From the NCBI GenBank assembly GCA_000306725.1, contig CP003083.1:124001-188000 (forward strand): a DNA stretch of 64,000 nucleotides. Reading direction: 5' to 3'. This document shows, one piece after another, positions 1 to 9,352 of the stretch. This stretch comes from Methanolobus psychrophilus R15 (GTDB taxonomy: Archaea; Halobacteriota; Methanosarcinia; Methanosarcinales; Methanosarcinaceae). Every line of letters begins with the position of its first letter. The first letter of the stretch is position 1. The notes under the pieces are model-generated. The model did no database searches. It saw nothing but the letters and a program-made list of their open reading frames with translations, and was not told where the DNA came from. Both the position numbers and the translations under genes were made by a program.

Positions 1-849
1 TCCCAGAGCCCGCCGGTCCACGGTCTTGCACTGGCCAGGATGATTGGCCACATCACCTACCTCAGTGATGATTCGATGCAGCATAAGTTCGGAAGGAGGC
101 TTCAGGGCAAGAACAAATATGATTTTGACCTGGCTTTCGATTTCGAGGTGGAGAGCTATCTCCATCATCAGGGCCAGTCCTTCACGAAGCGGTTCGATGC
201 CAACACCTACCTGTACATAACAAAGGCACTTGACTATTTCGACCTTACCAAGAACGGCTCTCTCAGGGAAGGGTTAAAGGGTGTCCAGGCCAAATTCCTT
301 ATAATAGGAGTCAGTTCGGACTGGCTGTACCCGCCTTACCAGTCCAGGGAGATTGTAACCGCGCTGAGCGCCAATGACAAGGAAGCCATTTACAGGGAGA
401 TCGAATCCAACTACGGGCATGATGCGTTCCTTCTGGAGACCGGGCAGTTGAATTACCTTCTGACCAATTTCCTGTCTCACGTGACAGTTGCAGACATCAT
501 GAAAAAGGATATTGTCTCTATCAGGGAAGGGATAAGCATTGAAGAGACCGCCCGGGTGATGTGCAGGGAAGAGATAACCCACCTGCCAGTGGTTTCCCAG
601 CATGGCGAGCTTGCCGGGATAATCACCTCCTGGGACATATCCAAAGCTGTTGCCCTGAAATATACTTCCCCCGAACACATTATGACAAGGGAAGTCATAA
701 CCGCAAGTCCTGAAGAGACAATCGAGAGCGCAGCAAAGAAAATGCAAAAGATGAATATCTCTGCTTTGCCGGTGGTTGACGGGGACAGGAAGATACTGGG
801 CATAATCGGCAGTGATGAGATCAACAGACTCATCGGCGGTTACATCTGA
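1..849 (+). CDS. metX: Homoserine O-acetyltransferase with C-terminal CBS pair (5' part outside window)
   Basis: The reading frame is open from base 1, so the N-terminus lies outside the window. The visible part starts inside the alpha/beta-hydrolase fold (residues like [16 protein letters not shown]). It carries the late catalytic Asp in [10 protein letters not shown] and the catalytic His in [10 protein letters not shown], both expected of MetX enzymes, which acetylate homoserine in methionine synthesis. After the hydrolase fold come two CBS motifs (around 500-650 and 670-840), a fusion common in methanogens and thought to bind an adenosyl ligand for regulation. The call is secure; whether homoserine O-acetyl or O-succinyl transfer is preferred cannot be read from this fragment. 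Confidence 0.93.
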   Translation, partial: SQSPPVHGLALARMIGHITYLSDDSMQHKFGRRLQGKNKYDFDLAFDFEVESYLHHQGQSFTKRFDANTYLYITKALDYFDLTKNGSLREGLKGVQAKFLIIGVSSDWLYPPYQSREIVTALSANDKEAIYREIESNYGHDAFLLETGQLNYLLTNFLSHVTVADIMKKDIVSIREGISIEETARVMCREEITHLPVVSQHGELAGIITSWDISKAVALKYTSPEHIMTREVITASPEETIESAAKKMQKMNISALPVVDGDRKILGIIGSDEINRLIGGYI

Positions 850-906
850 ATCTATTTTTTCTTTCTTTTTTATATAAGAAACGGTACTTCTGGTTTTTGA
901 ACTCTG

Positions 907-957
907 ATGCAGTACTTGGAACTATTTATATAGGCTGCTGATTTAATACAGTACTGT
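907..957 (+). promoter_or_regulatory. Promoter and palindromic operator of the HTH/Fe-S operon
   Basis: A TATA-like stretch lies at 923-932. It is flanked by a half site GCAGTACT at 910-917 and a perfect palindrome ACAGTACTGT at 948-957. A related GGTACTT lies near 883. The spacing, 20-70 bases before the ATG at 977, suggests autoregulation by the HTH protein encoded next. This is inferred from position only. Confidence 0.45.
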
Positions 958-976
958 TGTAAAACAGAGGTATTAT

Positions 977-1348
977 ATGATCGACTTTGCCTGTAAGGAG
1001 TTTAAGATAGAAGCTGTCATCAAATGCGGGTTGAACCTGACAAAAGCTGACCTTGGGGTTCTGAGACATTTCCTCCAGTTCGGCCAGGACTGGCTCAACA
1101 CCGAGCACATTGCAGAGGATCTCGGGTTGAACCTTTCAACGGTCCAGAGAAGTGTAAAGAAACTATATGAACGTAACATCCTCATCCGCTCCCAGAACAA
1201 TATGGACGGTGGCGGGTACTTCTTTGTCTACAAGATACGTAGCAAGAAGGAGATAAGGGAGCTCATAATGCAGGTTGTCAACAGCTGGGTGAACAGGGTC
1301 GATACTGAACTGCAGGCTTGGGCTGAAGAAAAGCACGAAAAGAAGTGA
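977..1348 (+). CDS. TrmB-like winged-helix transcriptional regulator
   Basis: A 123-aa protein with a TrmB/MarR-like winged helix in the middle (LNTEHIAEDLGLNLSTVQRS, residues about 37-57), followed by a wing with GGGYFFVYKI. The C-terminus is helical and may dimerise. Two cysteines near the N-terminus (FACKEF and IKCGLN) could be redox- or metal-sensing, but this is only a suggestion. It is followed after 78 bases by a NapH-like polyferredoxin gene, so it probably controls that gene and itself through the palindromes upstream. The start at 977 is chosen because it follows an AT-rich leader and the TATA box at 923. Confidence 0.8.
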   Translation: MIDFACKEFKIEAVIKCGLNLTKADLGVLRHFLQFGQDWLNTEHIAEDLGLNLSTVQRSVKKLYERNILIRSQNNMDGGGYFFVYKIRSKKEIRELIMQVVNSWVNRVDTELQAWAEEKHEKK

Positions 1349-1426
1349 TCATGTGGTACAGATACACCGAATGAAACTCTCATACTCAAAACATCCTATT
1401 CAAAAGCTTAAATCAAGAGTGTAATC

Positions 1427-2041
1427 ATGCTTAAAATAACTCCATACCTGGGCATTTTTGTCCTTATAGTATCCATCGCAGGACTCTGGTTCCCATTGCT
1501 TGGCTATTTCCTGTTGCTGGTCTTTGCCACACTTATGATCACCAGTATCTTCAGAGGAAGGTGGTTCTGCGGGAATCTCTGCCCCAGGGGAAGTTTCAAT
1601 GACTTCTGGGTCAGCAAGATATCCAGAAGCAGGAAGATACCAAAATCTCTCCGGAGCTTCTGGGTCAGGGTTCCCATCCTTGCGCTTATGATGGGATTCA
1701 TGGGCTACAGGCTCATATCAACACAGGGAATTGTAAACCAGGTCGGAATGGTCTTTGTTGTCATGTGTCTGATAACCACTAGCATAGCACTCATTGCAGG
1801 TGTCAGTTTCAGTCCGCGCACATGGTGCACCTTCTGTCCCATGGGAACCATGCAGAACATCATCGGCGGTTACAAGTACAGGCTTCATGTCGATGACTCA
1901 AAATGCATTGACTGCAACAAGTGCGACAAGAAGTGCCCCATGCAGCTTGAGGTGCATACCAACGACCATAAACCGGATTGCATAAAATGTGGGCGATGTG
2001 TTGTAGCCTGTCCTACAAAAGCGCTAGCATTCAAAAACTGA
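1427..2041 (+). CDS. NapH/YccM-like membrane 4Fe-4S protein
   Basis: A 204-aa protein with four predicted membrane spans. Two CxxxCP motifs lie at or near the membrane (FCGNLCPRG near residue 46 and WCTFCPMG near 138). A C-terminal ferredoxin domain has two clusters (CIDCNKCDKKCP and CIKCGRCVVACP). This arrangement is that of the NapH/YccM/CcoG-type polyferredoxins, which pass electrons across or along the membrane. The partner is unknown because no periplasmic reductase is next to it. It probably forms a two-gene operon with the HTH regulator before it. Its start near 1427 lacks a strong Shine-Dalgarno sequence. Confidence 0.85.
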   Translation: MLKITPYLGIFVLIVSIAGLWFPLLGYFLLLVFATLMITSIFRGRWFCGNLCPRGSFNDFWVSKISRSRKIPKSLRSFWVRVPILALMMGFMGYRLISTQGIVNQVGMVFVVMCLITTSIALIAGVSFSPRTWCTFCPMGTMQNIIGGYKYRLHVDDSKCIDCNKCDKKCPMQLEVHTNDHKPDCIKCGRCVVACPTKALAFKN

Positions 2042-2106
2042 ACATTTGGTGCAGGTAAATTTGTCCTTGATGTAAAATGTGGAAAATAAGAAAAAGATAT
2101 CCAATC

Positions 2107-2126
2107 CCCCTTCCTTTAGGAAGGGG
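2107..2126 (+). terminator. GC-rich hairpin after the Fe-S operon
   Basis: A perfect 8-bp stem, CCCCTTCC pairing with GGAAGGGG around a TTTA loop, sits 66 bases after the Fe-S protein stop and is followed by AT-rich sequence. It could also serve the convergent lipoprotein gene. Archaeal termination mainly uses T-runs, so the hairpin role is tentative. Confidence 0.4.
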
Positions 2127-2203
2127 TAATTAACTTTAAAATTAAACTTAGAATTAATTTAATAATTGAATTTATCTATTTATCTATCAGGCTATAATCC
2201 TGT

Positions 2204-2731
2204 TTATTCAGAACCTGCTTCTATCATGAAAGTCTTTTCCAGTTCCATACTTTCATCGGTTTCAGCAACTGATACGATTTTCTTAATCCTGTATTGTCCC
2301 TCTTCTATTTCATCCACAAAGACTTCTTCCGGGGTGAATCCCTGGGTGAATACCTCACCGGGAGCAAGGATGATCATATCCATTGTCACGACCATGTCCA
2401 TCTCTACAGGTTCCCATGCCGCATTGCTCGCATTGTAGAATTCAATGTCAAAAGTACGGCCGAACATGAGGTTAGTGTTACCTGTGTTCCTTATATCGAA
2501 TTCTATGAGATCGGATGTACCAAAAGTGTTCCGGGACATTTCTATAACTGCACCAAGTATCAACTCGCCATTATCAGCATCCGCATTTCCTGGTTCATTG
2601 TCTAAGCATCCTGCCAGGAATATAAAAGATGCAACAAATACAATCGACACTAAAGGAATCCATTTTCTCTTTGGGTTCTTTTCTTGTATCATTTTCTTTT
2701 TGTCCATAGTTACCATGCTCTTAAACGCCAT
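2204..2731 (-). CDS. BsuPI-like extracellular lipoprotein
   Basis: A 175-aa protein. A charged N-terminus, a hydrophobic segment and a lipobox (FIFLAGCLDN) mark it as a membrane-anchored lipoprotein on the cell surface. The remainder is an acidic beta-rich domain with the pattern of the BsuPI/intracellular proteinase inhibitor-like Ig fold (FDIRNTGNTNLMF, FDIEFYNA, ILAPGEVFTQGFTP). Its function in archaea is unknown. A shorter start at the KKMIQEK methionine is also possible. The gene is convergent with the Fe-S operon. Confidence 0.75.
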   Translation of the reverse strand: MAFKSMVTMDKKKMIQEKNPKRKWIPLVSIVFVASFIFLAGCLDNEPGNADADNGELILGAVIEMSRNTFGTSDLIEFDIRNTGNTNLMFGRTFDIEFYNASNAAWEPVEMDMVVTMDMIILAPGEVFTQGFTPEEVFVDEIEEGQYRIKKIVSVAETDESMELEKTFMIEAGSE

Positions 2732-2884
2732 GACAAGTGATAAATGATTCTATAGCTACGGATTTATTCGCAGCTACCGTCTTTTTTGGCAGAGGAGGTA
2801 CATATATTCCGGCCATTTTTTATGATACGTTAGCAAAGAATTTAACCTCCCACACCATAGTATTTTCAGGGTAATGGGGTTAAT

Positions 2885-3985
2885 ATGAAAAGCAGATATG
2901 CGGTTTTCATGGCAGCATTGCTGCTGATTCTCACATTAAGTGGGACAGCATCCGCCCTGACAGCAAGGAGCGGTGGAACTGTTGCAATAGATGATGTGAT
3001 AGAGGATGATGTATATATAGCCGGAGGCAATGTCCTGATAAGCGGGACAGTTGTCGGTGACGTCGTGATAGCGGGGGGAAGAGTAGAGATCAGCGGCAAT
3101 ATCACAGAAGATCTCACTGTTGCAGCCGGGGAGGTTGTCATTACCGGGAGTGTCGGTGACGATATAAGAGTTGCAGCAGGTAACCTGACCTTCAACGGGG
3201 ATGTGGAAAGCGACCTTGCCCTGTTCACCGGCGATACGGTCATTGGCAGGGAAGCACTTGTAGGCGGAGTGCTTGCGTTCTCAGCCGGCCAGATGGAAAT
3301 GCTTGGGAATGTCACATGGGACCTTACAGGCTCAGCTGGCACCATGGTACTTGGAGGTCATGTTGGCGGAAATGCCGAACTTCAATCCGGGAGCCTTGTA
3401 ATGCTGCCGGATGCAAGCATAGAAGGCGATCTTCGATACACTGCTCCCGAAAGGATCGAAGTCCCCGAAGGAACGGTCGGAGGAGATGTCTATTACAACA
3501 TGATGTCCGACAGAAGCGGGGAAGTTGGAGCTATTATGATCCTCTGGTGGATAGCCAGTTATCTCGCTCTTGTTGTTATCGGTCTTGTGGCCCTGGCAAT
3601 CTGGCCTGACAGGATGCAGCGCCTGGCACGAAGAACATCAGAAAATCCGGGAAAAGCTTTCCTGACAGGGTTACTGGTAGTGATAGCAGCTTTCGTCATC
3701 TCTGTGCTGCTAATGTTCACGATCATAGGAATACCCTTTGGGTTGATAATACTGATATTGACTATTATCCTGCTTTATGTAGTGAGGATAATTACAGGGC
3801 TCTGGCTTGGAAAGTGGATGTTCGCTAAAATGGGAAGAATACAGAGACCATGGGTGGAACTTGTATTCGGGCTCTTCGTACTGCTGCTGGTAAGTGCCAT
3901 CCCGATAATAGGGTGGCTTGTTAACCTGGTCGCTACCTTGATACCGATCGGGAACCTGGCTGAGGAAATAAGAAGGCGTTTGTGA
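2885..3985 (+). CDS. Bactofilin-like beta-helix protein with C-terminal membrane domain
   Basis: A 366-aa protein. A signal peptide (residues 1-24, ending near ASALT) precedes about 170 residues of short repeats such as DDVYIAGGNVLISG, GDVVIAGGRVEIS and GDDIRVAAGNLTFNG, typical of a right-handed beta-helix of the polymer-forming (bactofilin-like) type. The C-terminal third holds four hydrophobic spans. Such proteins are common in haloarchaea and methanogens, with no settled role; a cell-envelope scaffold is likely. A Shine-Dalgarno-like GGGGTTA precedes the ATG. No partner gene is adjacent. Confidence 0.8.
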   Translation: MKSRYAVFMAALLLILTLSGTASALTARSGGTVAIDDVIEDDVYIAGGNVLISGTVVGDVVIAGGRVEISGNITEDLTVAAGEVVITGSVGDDIRVAAGNLTFNGDVESDLALFTGDTVIGREALVGGVLAFSAGQMEMLGNVTWDLTGSAGTMVLGGHVGGNAELQSGSLVMLPDASIEGDLRYTAPERIEVPEGTVGGDVYYNMMSDRSGEVGAIMILWWIASYLALVVIGLVALAIWPDRMQRLARRTSENPGKAFLTGLLVVIAAFVISVLLMFTIIGIPFGLIILILTIILLYVVRIITGLWLGKWMFAKMGRIQRPWVELVFGLFVLLLVSAIPIIGWLVNLVATLIPIGNLAEEIRRRL

Positions 3986-4041
3986 GATATCTGCAGGTTA
4001 TGGGATGGATGAATAAGAGAAGATGTTTGCATAAAAGTCAA

Positions 4042-4112
4042 AGTATAAATATTAAAGAGTATATCAATGCTTTAACAAGCAGAGTTTTTAATATTCCCTT
4101 TTTTAAGGGAGG
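4042..4112 (+). promoter_or_regulatory. TATA box and leader of the SRPBCC gene
   Basis: A TATA-like AGTATAAATATTA begins near 4042, about 80 bases before the ATG at 4124. A small inverted repeat CCCTTTTTTAAGGG lies near 4097-4110 and overlaps a purine-rich GGGAGG that can act as ribosome binding site. Confidence 0.4.
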
Positions 4113-4123
4113 TTCATTTCGAG

Positions 4124-4558
4124 ATGCAAAAGATATGCACAGACATCATTATTGATGCGCCTGCCGGGAAGGTGTGGGGCATTCTGACTGATTTTGAGAG
4201 TTTTGATAATTGGAACCCTTTCATACGGGTCAAAAAAGGAAAGCTTGAAACCGGCGCACAGCTAGAGGTTCTGCTTCAGCTGCCAGGGCACAAGCCCATT
4301 GCTATGAAGCCAACTGTGGTAAAGGTTGAACCTGTCCGCGAATTTCGCTGGTCTGGCAGCATGTGGGTCAAAGGGATATTTGACGGGGAACACGCTTTCA
4401 GGATAGAGGAGCTGGATGAGAACAGATCACGCCTGATACAGTGTGAGCGATTCAAGGGAGTACTTGCACCTCTTATCCTTCATATGATAGGAGAAGACGT
4501 GCAGCAGGGATTTGAATCAATGAACCTCTCTCTTAAGAAAGAAAGTGAAAAGTCCTGA
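4124..4558 (+). CDS. SRPBCC (START-like) family protein
   Basis: A 144-aa protein of the polyketide cyclase/START fold. The opening DIIIDAPAGKVWGILTDFES and NWNPFIR are hallmark residues, with the usual mid-domain FRWSGS and the C-terminal helix containing QQGFESMNLSLKK. The family binds small hydrophobic ligands in a deep cavity, and the ligand here is unknown. It is probably a single-gene unit and ends four bases before the convergent citrate synthase stop. Confidence 0.8.
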   Translation: MQKICTDIIIDAPAGKVWGILTDFESFDNWNPFIRVKKGKLETGAQLEVLLQLPGHKPIAMKPTVVKVEPVREFRWSGSMWVKGIFDGEHAFRIEELDENRSRLIQCERFKGVLAPLILHMIGEDVQQGFESMNLSLKKESEKS

Positions 4559-4561
4559 ACT

Positions 4562-5659
4562 TCAGATATAGTTTGCTCTTGGCCTTATCACCCTGTTATT
4601 GGCATATTGCTCAAAGTAATGGGATACCCAGCCCGATACTCTTCCTGTTGCAAACACGGATGTTGCGAGTTCAGGCGGGATATCAAGATACTTATACACT
4701 ACCGCAGAGTAGAAATCCACATTAGGAAAGATAGGTTTCCCTTTGGTTGCCATGAACTCACGGTACATGGTATGCTCCAGGTTCTCAGCTACATCGTACC
4801 AGTGGCTATTCCCCTGTTCATCTGCGAGCTTTCTTGCGATATCCTTGAACAGTTTTGCCCTGGGATCACAGGTTTTATACACCCTGTGACCAAAACCCAT
4901 CACTTTTTGCCTGTGTGATAACTTATCAAGCACATACTTTTCAGCATTTTCCGGATGGGACACTTCATCAAGCATATTCATCACACCTTTACGGGCACCG
5001 CCATGAAGAGGTCCTTTAAGTGTACATAGGCCTGTTATCACTGCGGAATAGATATCTGCCATCGTTGAAGCTGTAATTCTCAGGGAGAAAGTGGATGGGT
5101 TCAGTTCATGTTCCGCACTCAGGATGAAATCCTTTTCAATAGCATCAGCTTCGAGCTCAGTAGGCACTTTTCCCTTTAGCATGTATAGGAAATTGGCTCC
5201 ATGGGAGAGATTCTCATCCGGAGCGATCGGAAGCTGTCCGGTCTTGTACCGGTGTACTGATGCAACAAGGGTCGGGAACTTTGCCACCAGTCTGATGGAT
5301 TTGCTCATGTTTGCTTCCATTGAGCTGTCATCCTTTTCCGTATCCATATGGGCAGAGCAGCAGACAGCCGTCCTCAATGAGTCCAGGGCTTCTGAACCAT
5401 AGTTACAGACATTTAATACATTTAGTATGTCACTATTGATGTATCGCTCACTCCTGAGCTTTTTGGAATAGCTATCAAGCTCCCGCTGGTCAGGAACCTT
5501 TCCGTGTATCAGAAGGTATGATACTGCATCATAAGGCATCTGTCCCAGTTGTTCAACTTCGATCCCCCTGTATTTCAAAATTCCCTGCCTACCATCGATA
5601 GAACATATGCTGGTATCCAGAGCTAAAACATCTTCAAGTCCTTTTTTCGTATCTTGCAT
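4562..5659 (-). CDS. gltA: Citrate synthase (Si-type)
   Basis: A 365-aa protein, the usual length for the short archaeal/2-methylcitrate-type enzymes. It condenses acetyl-CoA with oxaloacetate. Catalytic residues are visible: a His in GPLHGGARKG, a His in GFGHRVYK and an Asp in NVDFYSAVVY. It lies downstream of aconitase on the same strand (175-base gap), matching a partial oxidative route to 2-oxoglutarate for glutamate synthesis. Paralogues acting on propionyl-CoA share this fold, so 2-methylcitrate synthase is a minor alternative. The start is at MQDTKKG. Confidence 0.92.
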   Translation of the reverse strand: MQDTKKGLEDVLALDTSICSIDGRQGILKYRGIEVEQLGQMPYDAVSYLLIHGKVPDQRELDSYSKKLRSERYINSDILNVLNVCNYGSEALDSLRTAVCCSAHMDTEKDDSSMEANMSKSIRLVAKFPTLVASVHRYKTGQLPIAPDENLSHGANFLYMLKGKVPTELEADAIEKDFILSAEHELNPSTFSLRITASTMADIYSAVITGLCTLKGPLHGGARKGVMNMLDEVSHPENAEKYVLDKLSHRQKVMGFGHRVYKTCDPRAKLFKDIARKLADEQGNSHWYDVAENLEHTMYREFMATKGKPIFPNVDFYSAVVYKYLDIPPELATSVFATGRVSGWVSHYFEQYANNRVIRPRANYI

Positions 5660-5833
5660 ATAAGTGCCCCCTACGCAGGAAATCTACGTTTTGGTAGAAA
5701 GATGTCCATAATGGATTGGACATACAGTTATAGAGCCACTAAAAGTCCGTGTCAAATTGACCGGACATTATTCAATGAATGAGTAAAACACATTAAGTAT
5801 GTGTGATTAAATGTGATTAATAGGTAAAGAGGA

Positions 5834-8611
5834 TTATTCCCCTTTAACCCTATCCCTCAGGAACTTATGTAATATTCCACCGTTCCTGTAGTATTCTATC
5901 TCAATGGCAGAGTTCAGCATTACGATAACATTGAACTGTTTCTGACCTTCGCTATCTATGGCTGTGACGCAGAGCTCGCCAAATGACTTCAGCCTGTCGA
6001 TTCCCTGGATGTCAAAGGTTTCCCTGCCTGTCAGTCCCAGGCTTTCAGCAGTCTCTCCGTCCCTGAACCTGAGTGGCAGCACTCCCATACCAACAAGGTT
6101 GCTGCGGTGTATCCTCTCAAACGACTCTGCAATGACTGCTTTTACACCCAGCAGTTGTGTGCCTTTTGCGGCCCAGTCGCGGGAGCTTCCTGTTCCATAC
6201 TCCTTTCCGGCGAGGATAATAAGCGGAGTGCCGGACTCCACATACTTCATCGCCGCAGGATAGATGTGCATCTCCTCGCCTGTGGGATGATAGAGAGTCC
6301 AGGCACCTTCCTTTGCAGGGGTGAGCTTGTTCTTCAGGCGCACATTTCCAAATGTACCCCTCATCATTACTTCATGGTTGCCGCGTCTGGAGCCATAGGA
6401 GTTGAAGTTCTTCTCATCAACTCCCCTGGAGAGCAGGTACTGACCTGCAGGATAGTTGGTACGTATGGAGCCTGCAGGAGAAATGTGGTCAGTAGTGATA
6501 CTGTCACCTACCATTACAAGGACGCGCGCATCCTTTATGTCAGCCAGCGGGGCTGCTACAGGCGGGAAGTCCTTGAAGAACGGCGGCTCCTGTATGTAGG
6601 TAGAGTCCTTGTCCCAATCATACAGCAATCCGGAAGGCGCATTGAGCTCTCTCCAGAGCGCTGTTCCCTTGAAAACGTTGGAATATTCCCTTTCAAACAT
6701 CTGAGGAGTGACAAAGTCCTTTGTATAATTGTCTATTATTTCCTTCCCTGGCCAGATATCCTTCAGATAAACAGGCTGTCCGTTAGGATCACATGCGATA
6801 GGCTCTGTAGCAAGATCGATATCTACGGTCCCTGCAAGCGCATAGGCAACTACCAGCATAGGTGATGCAAGGTAGTTGGCCTTGACCTGGGCATTGATCC
6901 TGCCTTCGAAATTCCTGTTACCGCTGAGCACTGCTGCAACGGTGAGGTCCTTTTTCTCGATCTCTTTTGAAACGGTCTCGTTGAGAGGACCACTGTTACC
7001 GATACAGGTGAGGCATCCATAGCCCACTACATGGAAGCCAAGCGCCTCCATATATGGCATTAGGCCTGCCTTTGTAAGGTAATCAGTAATGACACGTGAT
7101 CCCGGCGCCAGGCTGGTCTTCACGAAGGGCTTAACCTTAAGTCCGCGCTCCACTGCATTCTTTGCAAGGAGCCCTGCCTCCATCATAAGCGAGGGATTGG
7201 AAGTGTTGGTACAGGATGTTATAGAGGCGATGACCACCGAGCCATGTGCAACGTTCATATCATCCGCACACTTCACCTTAGCGATGCCGGTGTAGTGTGG
7301 TGCTGCAGCAATGCTGTAGCCGCCTTCCCCAAGCCAGCGGCCGTAGTCAACATCCCCGTTGGGTGCTTTGCGGTTCTTTGCTTCAAAGGTTTCCTTCATT
7401 GTCTGGTGGAATGCTTTTGACATATCCTGCATGGCAATGCGGTCCTGAGGTCTCTTAGGCCCTGCGAGGCAGGGTGAGACAGTGCTCATATCAAGTTCCA
7501 GGGTTGAGCTGAAAGCCGGCTCAGGAGAGTCCTCTGTCATGAAAAGGCCCTGTTCCTTGCAGTATTCCCTGACAAGGTTGATGTGCTCCCCGGTTCTGCC
7601 TGTCTGGAGCATGTAATCGAGTGTTCTCTCATCCACAGGACAGAAACCCATGGTCGCGCCGTACTCAGGAGCCATGTTGGCAAGTATTGCCCTGTCAGCC
7701 AGGTCAAGTGTCCTGTATCCGGGGCCGAAGAATTCTACAAATTTGCCCACAACACCATGTTTCCTGAGCATCTGCACAACAGTCAGTACCAGGTCTGTGG
7801 AGTTGACACCTTCCATGAGCTCTCCGGTCAGCCTGAACCCGACGACCTCGGGCACTGGCATATAGTAAGGCTGCCCGAGCATCACTGCCTCGGCCTCAAT
7901 GCCACCTACTCCCCAGCCCAGCACACCAAGTCCGTTTATCATCGTGGTGTGGGAGTCAGTGCCCACAAGAGTGTCAGGATAGGCGATCACTTCAGAGCCT
8001 TTCTGCACAACATGCACCAGCGGAGCCAGGTACTCAAGATTGACCTGGTGGATGATACCGCTTGCCGGAGGGACAACTCTCATGTTGTCAAAAGCTTTCT
8101 GAGCCCAGTGGAGCACTTCATAACGCTCCTTGTTACGATGAAACTCATATTTCTCGTTGCAGTGAAGCGCATAGGAAGTGCCGTAATAATCCACCTGGAT
8201 GGAGTGGTCGATAACAAGATCAGCGGGTATAACAGGATTGATCTTCTTCGGATCTCCCCCCAGTCTCTGCATGGCCGACCTTATAGCAGCAATATCAACG
8301 ACTGCAGGCACACCTGTGAAATCCTGAAGTATCACTCTTGAGGGAACAAAAGGAATATCGGATTCCGGAGCAGAGTCAGGGCTCCATTTTGCAAGGTTTT
8401 TGACGTCATCTCCGGTAATGACCTCTCCATCAATGTTCCTCAGGACCGCTTCAAGCAGGACCCTGATAGAGTATGGCAAACCTGAAAGGTTAACAATACC
8501 AAGTTCTTCCAGTTTTTTCAGGCGGTAGAGAGTTACTTTTTTACCGCCAAGGTCAAGAGTCTGTTTAGCCCCGAAGGGGTCATTAGCAAGAATACCTTCC
8601 ATGAATGTCAC
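5834..8611 (-). CDS. acnA: Aconitate hydratase, AcnA/IRP type
   Basis: A 925-aa protein, full length for the AcnA family, which isomerises citrate to isocitrate using a 4Fe-4S cluster. Cluster ligands are visible as the Cys in SITSCTNTSNP and two Cys in GYGCLTCIGNSG. Substrate-binding stretches TDSHTTMINGLGVLGWGVGG and GSSRDWAAKG are intact. The C-terminal swivel domain contains ESFERIHRSNLVGMGVLPL. It is the first gene of an aconitase-citrate synthase pair; isocitrate dehydrogenase is not in the window. Confidence 0.96.
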   Translation of the reverse strand: MTFMEGILANDPFGAKQTLDLGGKKVTLYRLKKLEELGIVNLSGLPYSIRVLLEAVLRNIDGEVITGDDVKNLAKWSPDSAPESDIPFVPSRVILQDFTGVPAVVDIAAIRSAMQRLGGDPKKINPVIPADLVIDHSIQVDYYGTSYALHCNEKYEFHRNKERYEVLHWAQKAFDNMRVVPPASGIIHQVNLEYLAPLVHVVQKGSEVIAYPDTLVGTDSHTTMINGLGVLGWGVGGIEAEAVMLGQPYYMPVPEVVGFRLTGELMEGVNSTDLVLTVVQMLRKHGVVGKFVEFFGPGYRTLDLADRAILANMAPEYGATMGFCPVDERTLDYMLQTGRTGEHINLVREYCKEQGLFMTEDSPEPAFSSTLELDMSTVSPCLAGPKRPQDRIAMQDMSKAFHQTMKETFEAKNRKAPNGDVDYGRWLGEGGYSIAAAPHYTGIAKVKCADDMNVAHGSVVIASITSCTNTSNPSLMMEAGLLAKNAVERGLKVKPFVKTSLAPGSRVITDYLTKAGLMPYMEALGFHVVGYGCLTCIGNSGPLNETVSKEIEKKDLTVAAVLSGNRNFEGRINAQVKANYLASPMLVVAYALAGTVDIDLATEPIACDPNGQPVYLKDIWPGKEIIDNYTKDFVTPQMFEREYSNVFKGTALWRELNAPSGLLYDWDKDSTYIQEPPFFKDFPPVAAPLADIKDARVLVMVGDSITTDHISPAGSIRTNYPAGQYLLSRGVDEKNFNSYGSRRGNHEVMMRGTFGNVRLKNKLTPAKEGAWTLYHPTGEEMHIYPAAMKYVESGTPLIILAGKEYGTGSSRDWAAKGTQLLGVKAVIAESFERIHRSNLVGMGVLPLRFRDGETAESLGLTGRETFDIQGIDRLKSFGELCVTAIDSEGQKQFNVIVMLNSAIEIEYYRNGGILHKFLRDRVKGE

Positions 8612-8617
8612 CTATGG

Positions 8618-8645
8618 TAATTAACACGATTAATATAAATGGTTA
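8618..8645 (-). promoter_or_regulatory. Promoter and ribosome binding site of acnA
   Basis: On the minus strand, ATTTATATTAA lies about 20-30 bases before the ATG. An AGGTGAC sequence sits at normal Shine-Dalgarno distance from the start at 8611. Confidence 0.5.
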
Positions 8646-8950
8646 TTTCGGATTTTGTTTCCGCTATCTGTAATGCCGCAATAGCGATCTTCAAAGCCGG
8701 ATAATGTCTTCACGGCCCTATCTTCCGCAGATTTATGATTGACCGCCCATAAAATCTACAGGAATATATAACTTTGCCTGCTTACAGCACTTATGAACGC
8801 CGGAGTTGACAAGGCCAGAATTCCGGAGGTTCCGGTAAGCAATAACAAAATTGTTCTTATCAGCATCCATGATTCCTTCTGGCCATGTCTGCAGACCAGT
8901 GGCTGGTCATTAAAAACAGCTGAATACTCTAATTCTAATGACAATCCCAG

Positions 8951-9175
8951 ATGAGAAAAAAAAACCTGAAGAGCCTCGAAAAGATAGACTTCAAACTTAC
9001 TCTTCTCTGGAATCATCTGATGGCAGAGGAAGAAATTGATTGAAGTGATTTGGTGGTATATGGCTGGTTTTGGAGGGAGGATGGATGGTGCAAGATTAAC
9101 AACGTCAAGGACTTGCCCAGGCTGTGGCGCATGTTCACAGGCATACAACAAGGAAATCAAGTGCTCAGGCTGTGA
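8951..9175 (+). pseudogene. Possible degraded reading frame in a 740-base gap
   Basis: The stretch 8612-9352 has no intact gene that I trust. One plus-strand frame from ATG 8951 reads like protein on both sides of a single in-frame stop at 9041-9043 (DFKLTLLWNHLMAEEEID before it, LVVYGWFWREDGWCKI after it) and ends at 9175. I do not recognise the family. The alternative is chance open frame; the minus-strand frame over the same bases looks less protein-like. Confidence 0.25.
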
Positions 9176-9352
9176 AGTTTTGTGCTCTGTCATCCGAAAA
9201 GCTGACGGCGTGAATCTTTATTATAGGCCAGGCAAAAGAACTCAATCTAAAATAGAATGCTCATGTAGTTGTTGGAATTTTATGAGGTTAATAAAAAATA
9301 GCCAAGCCCTAATATTTGTTTTAATTTTATAATAGTGATATTTTTAAAATCC

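Noticed and set aside
6107-8341. Long plus-strand open frames opposite aconitase
   Set aside because: Antisense shadows of a strongly conserved gene, with no recognisable domains.
8756-9193. Minus-strand open frame of 145 codons
   Set aside because: Composition is not protein-like, there is no ribosome binding site, and the opposite strand reads better as a degraded gene.
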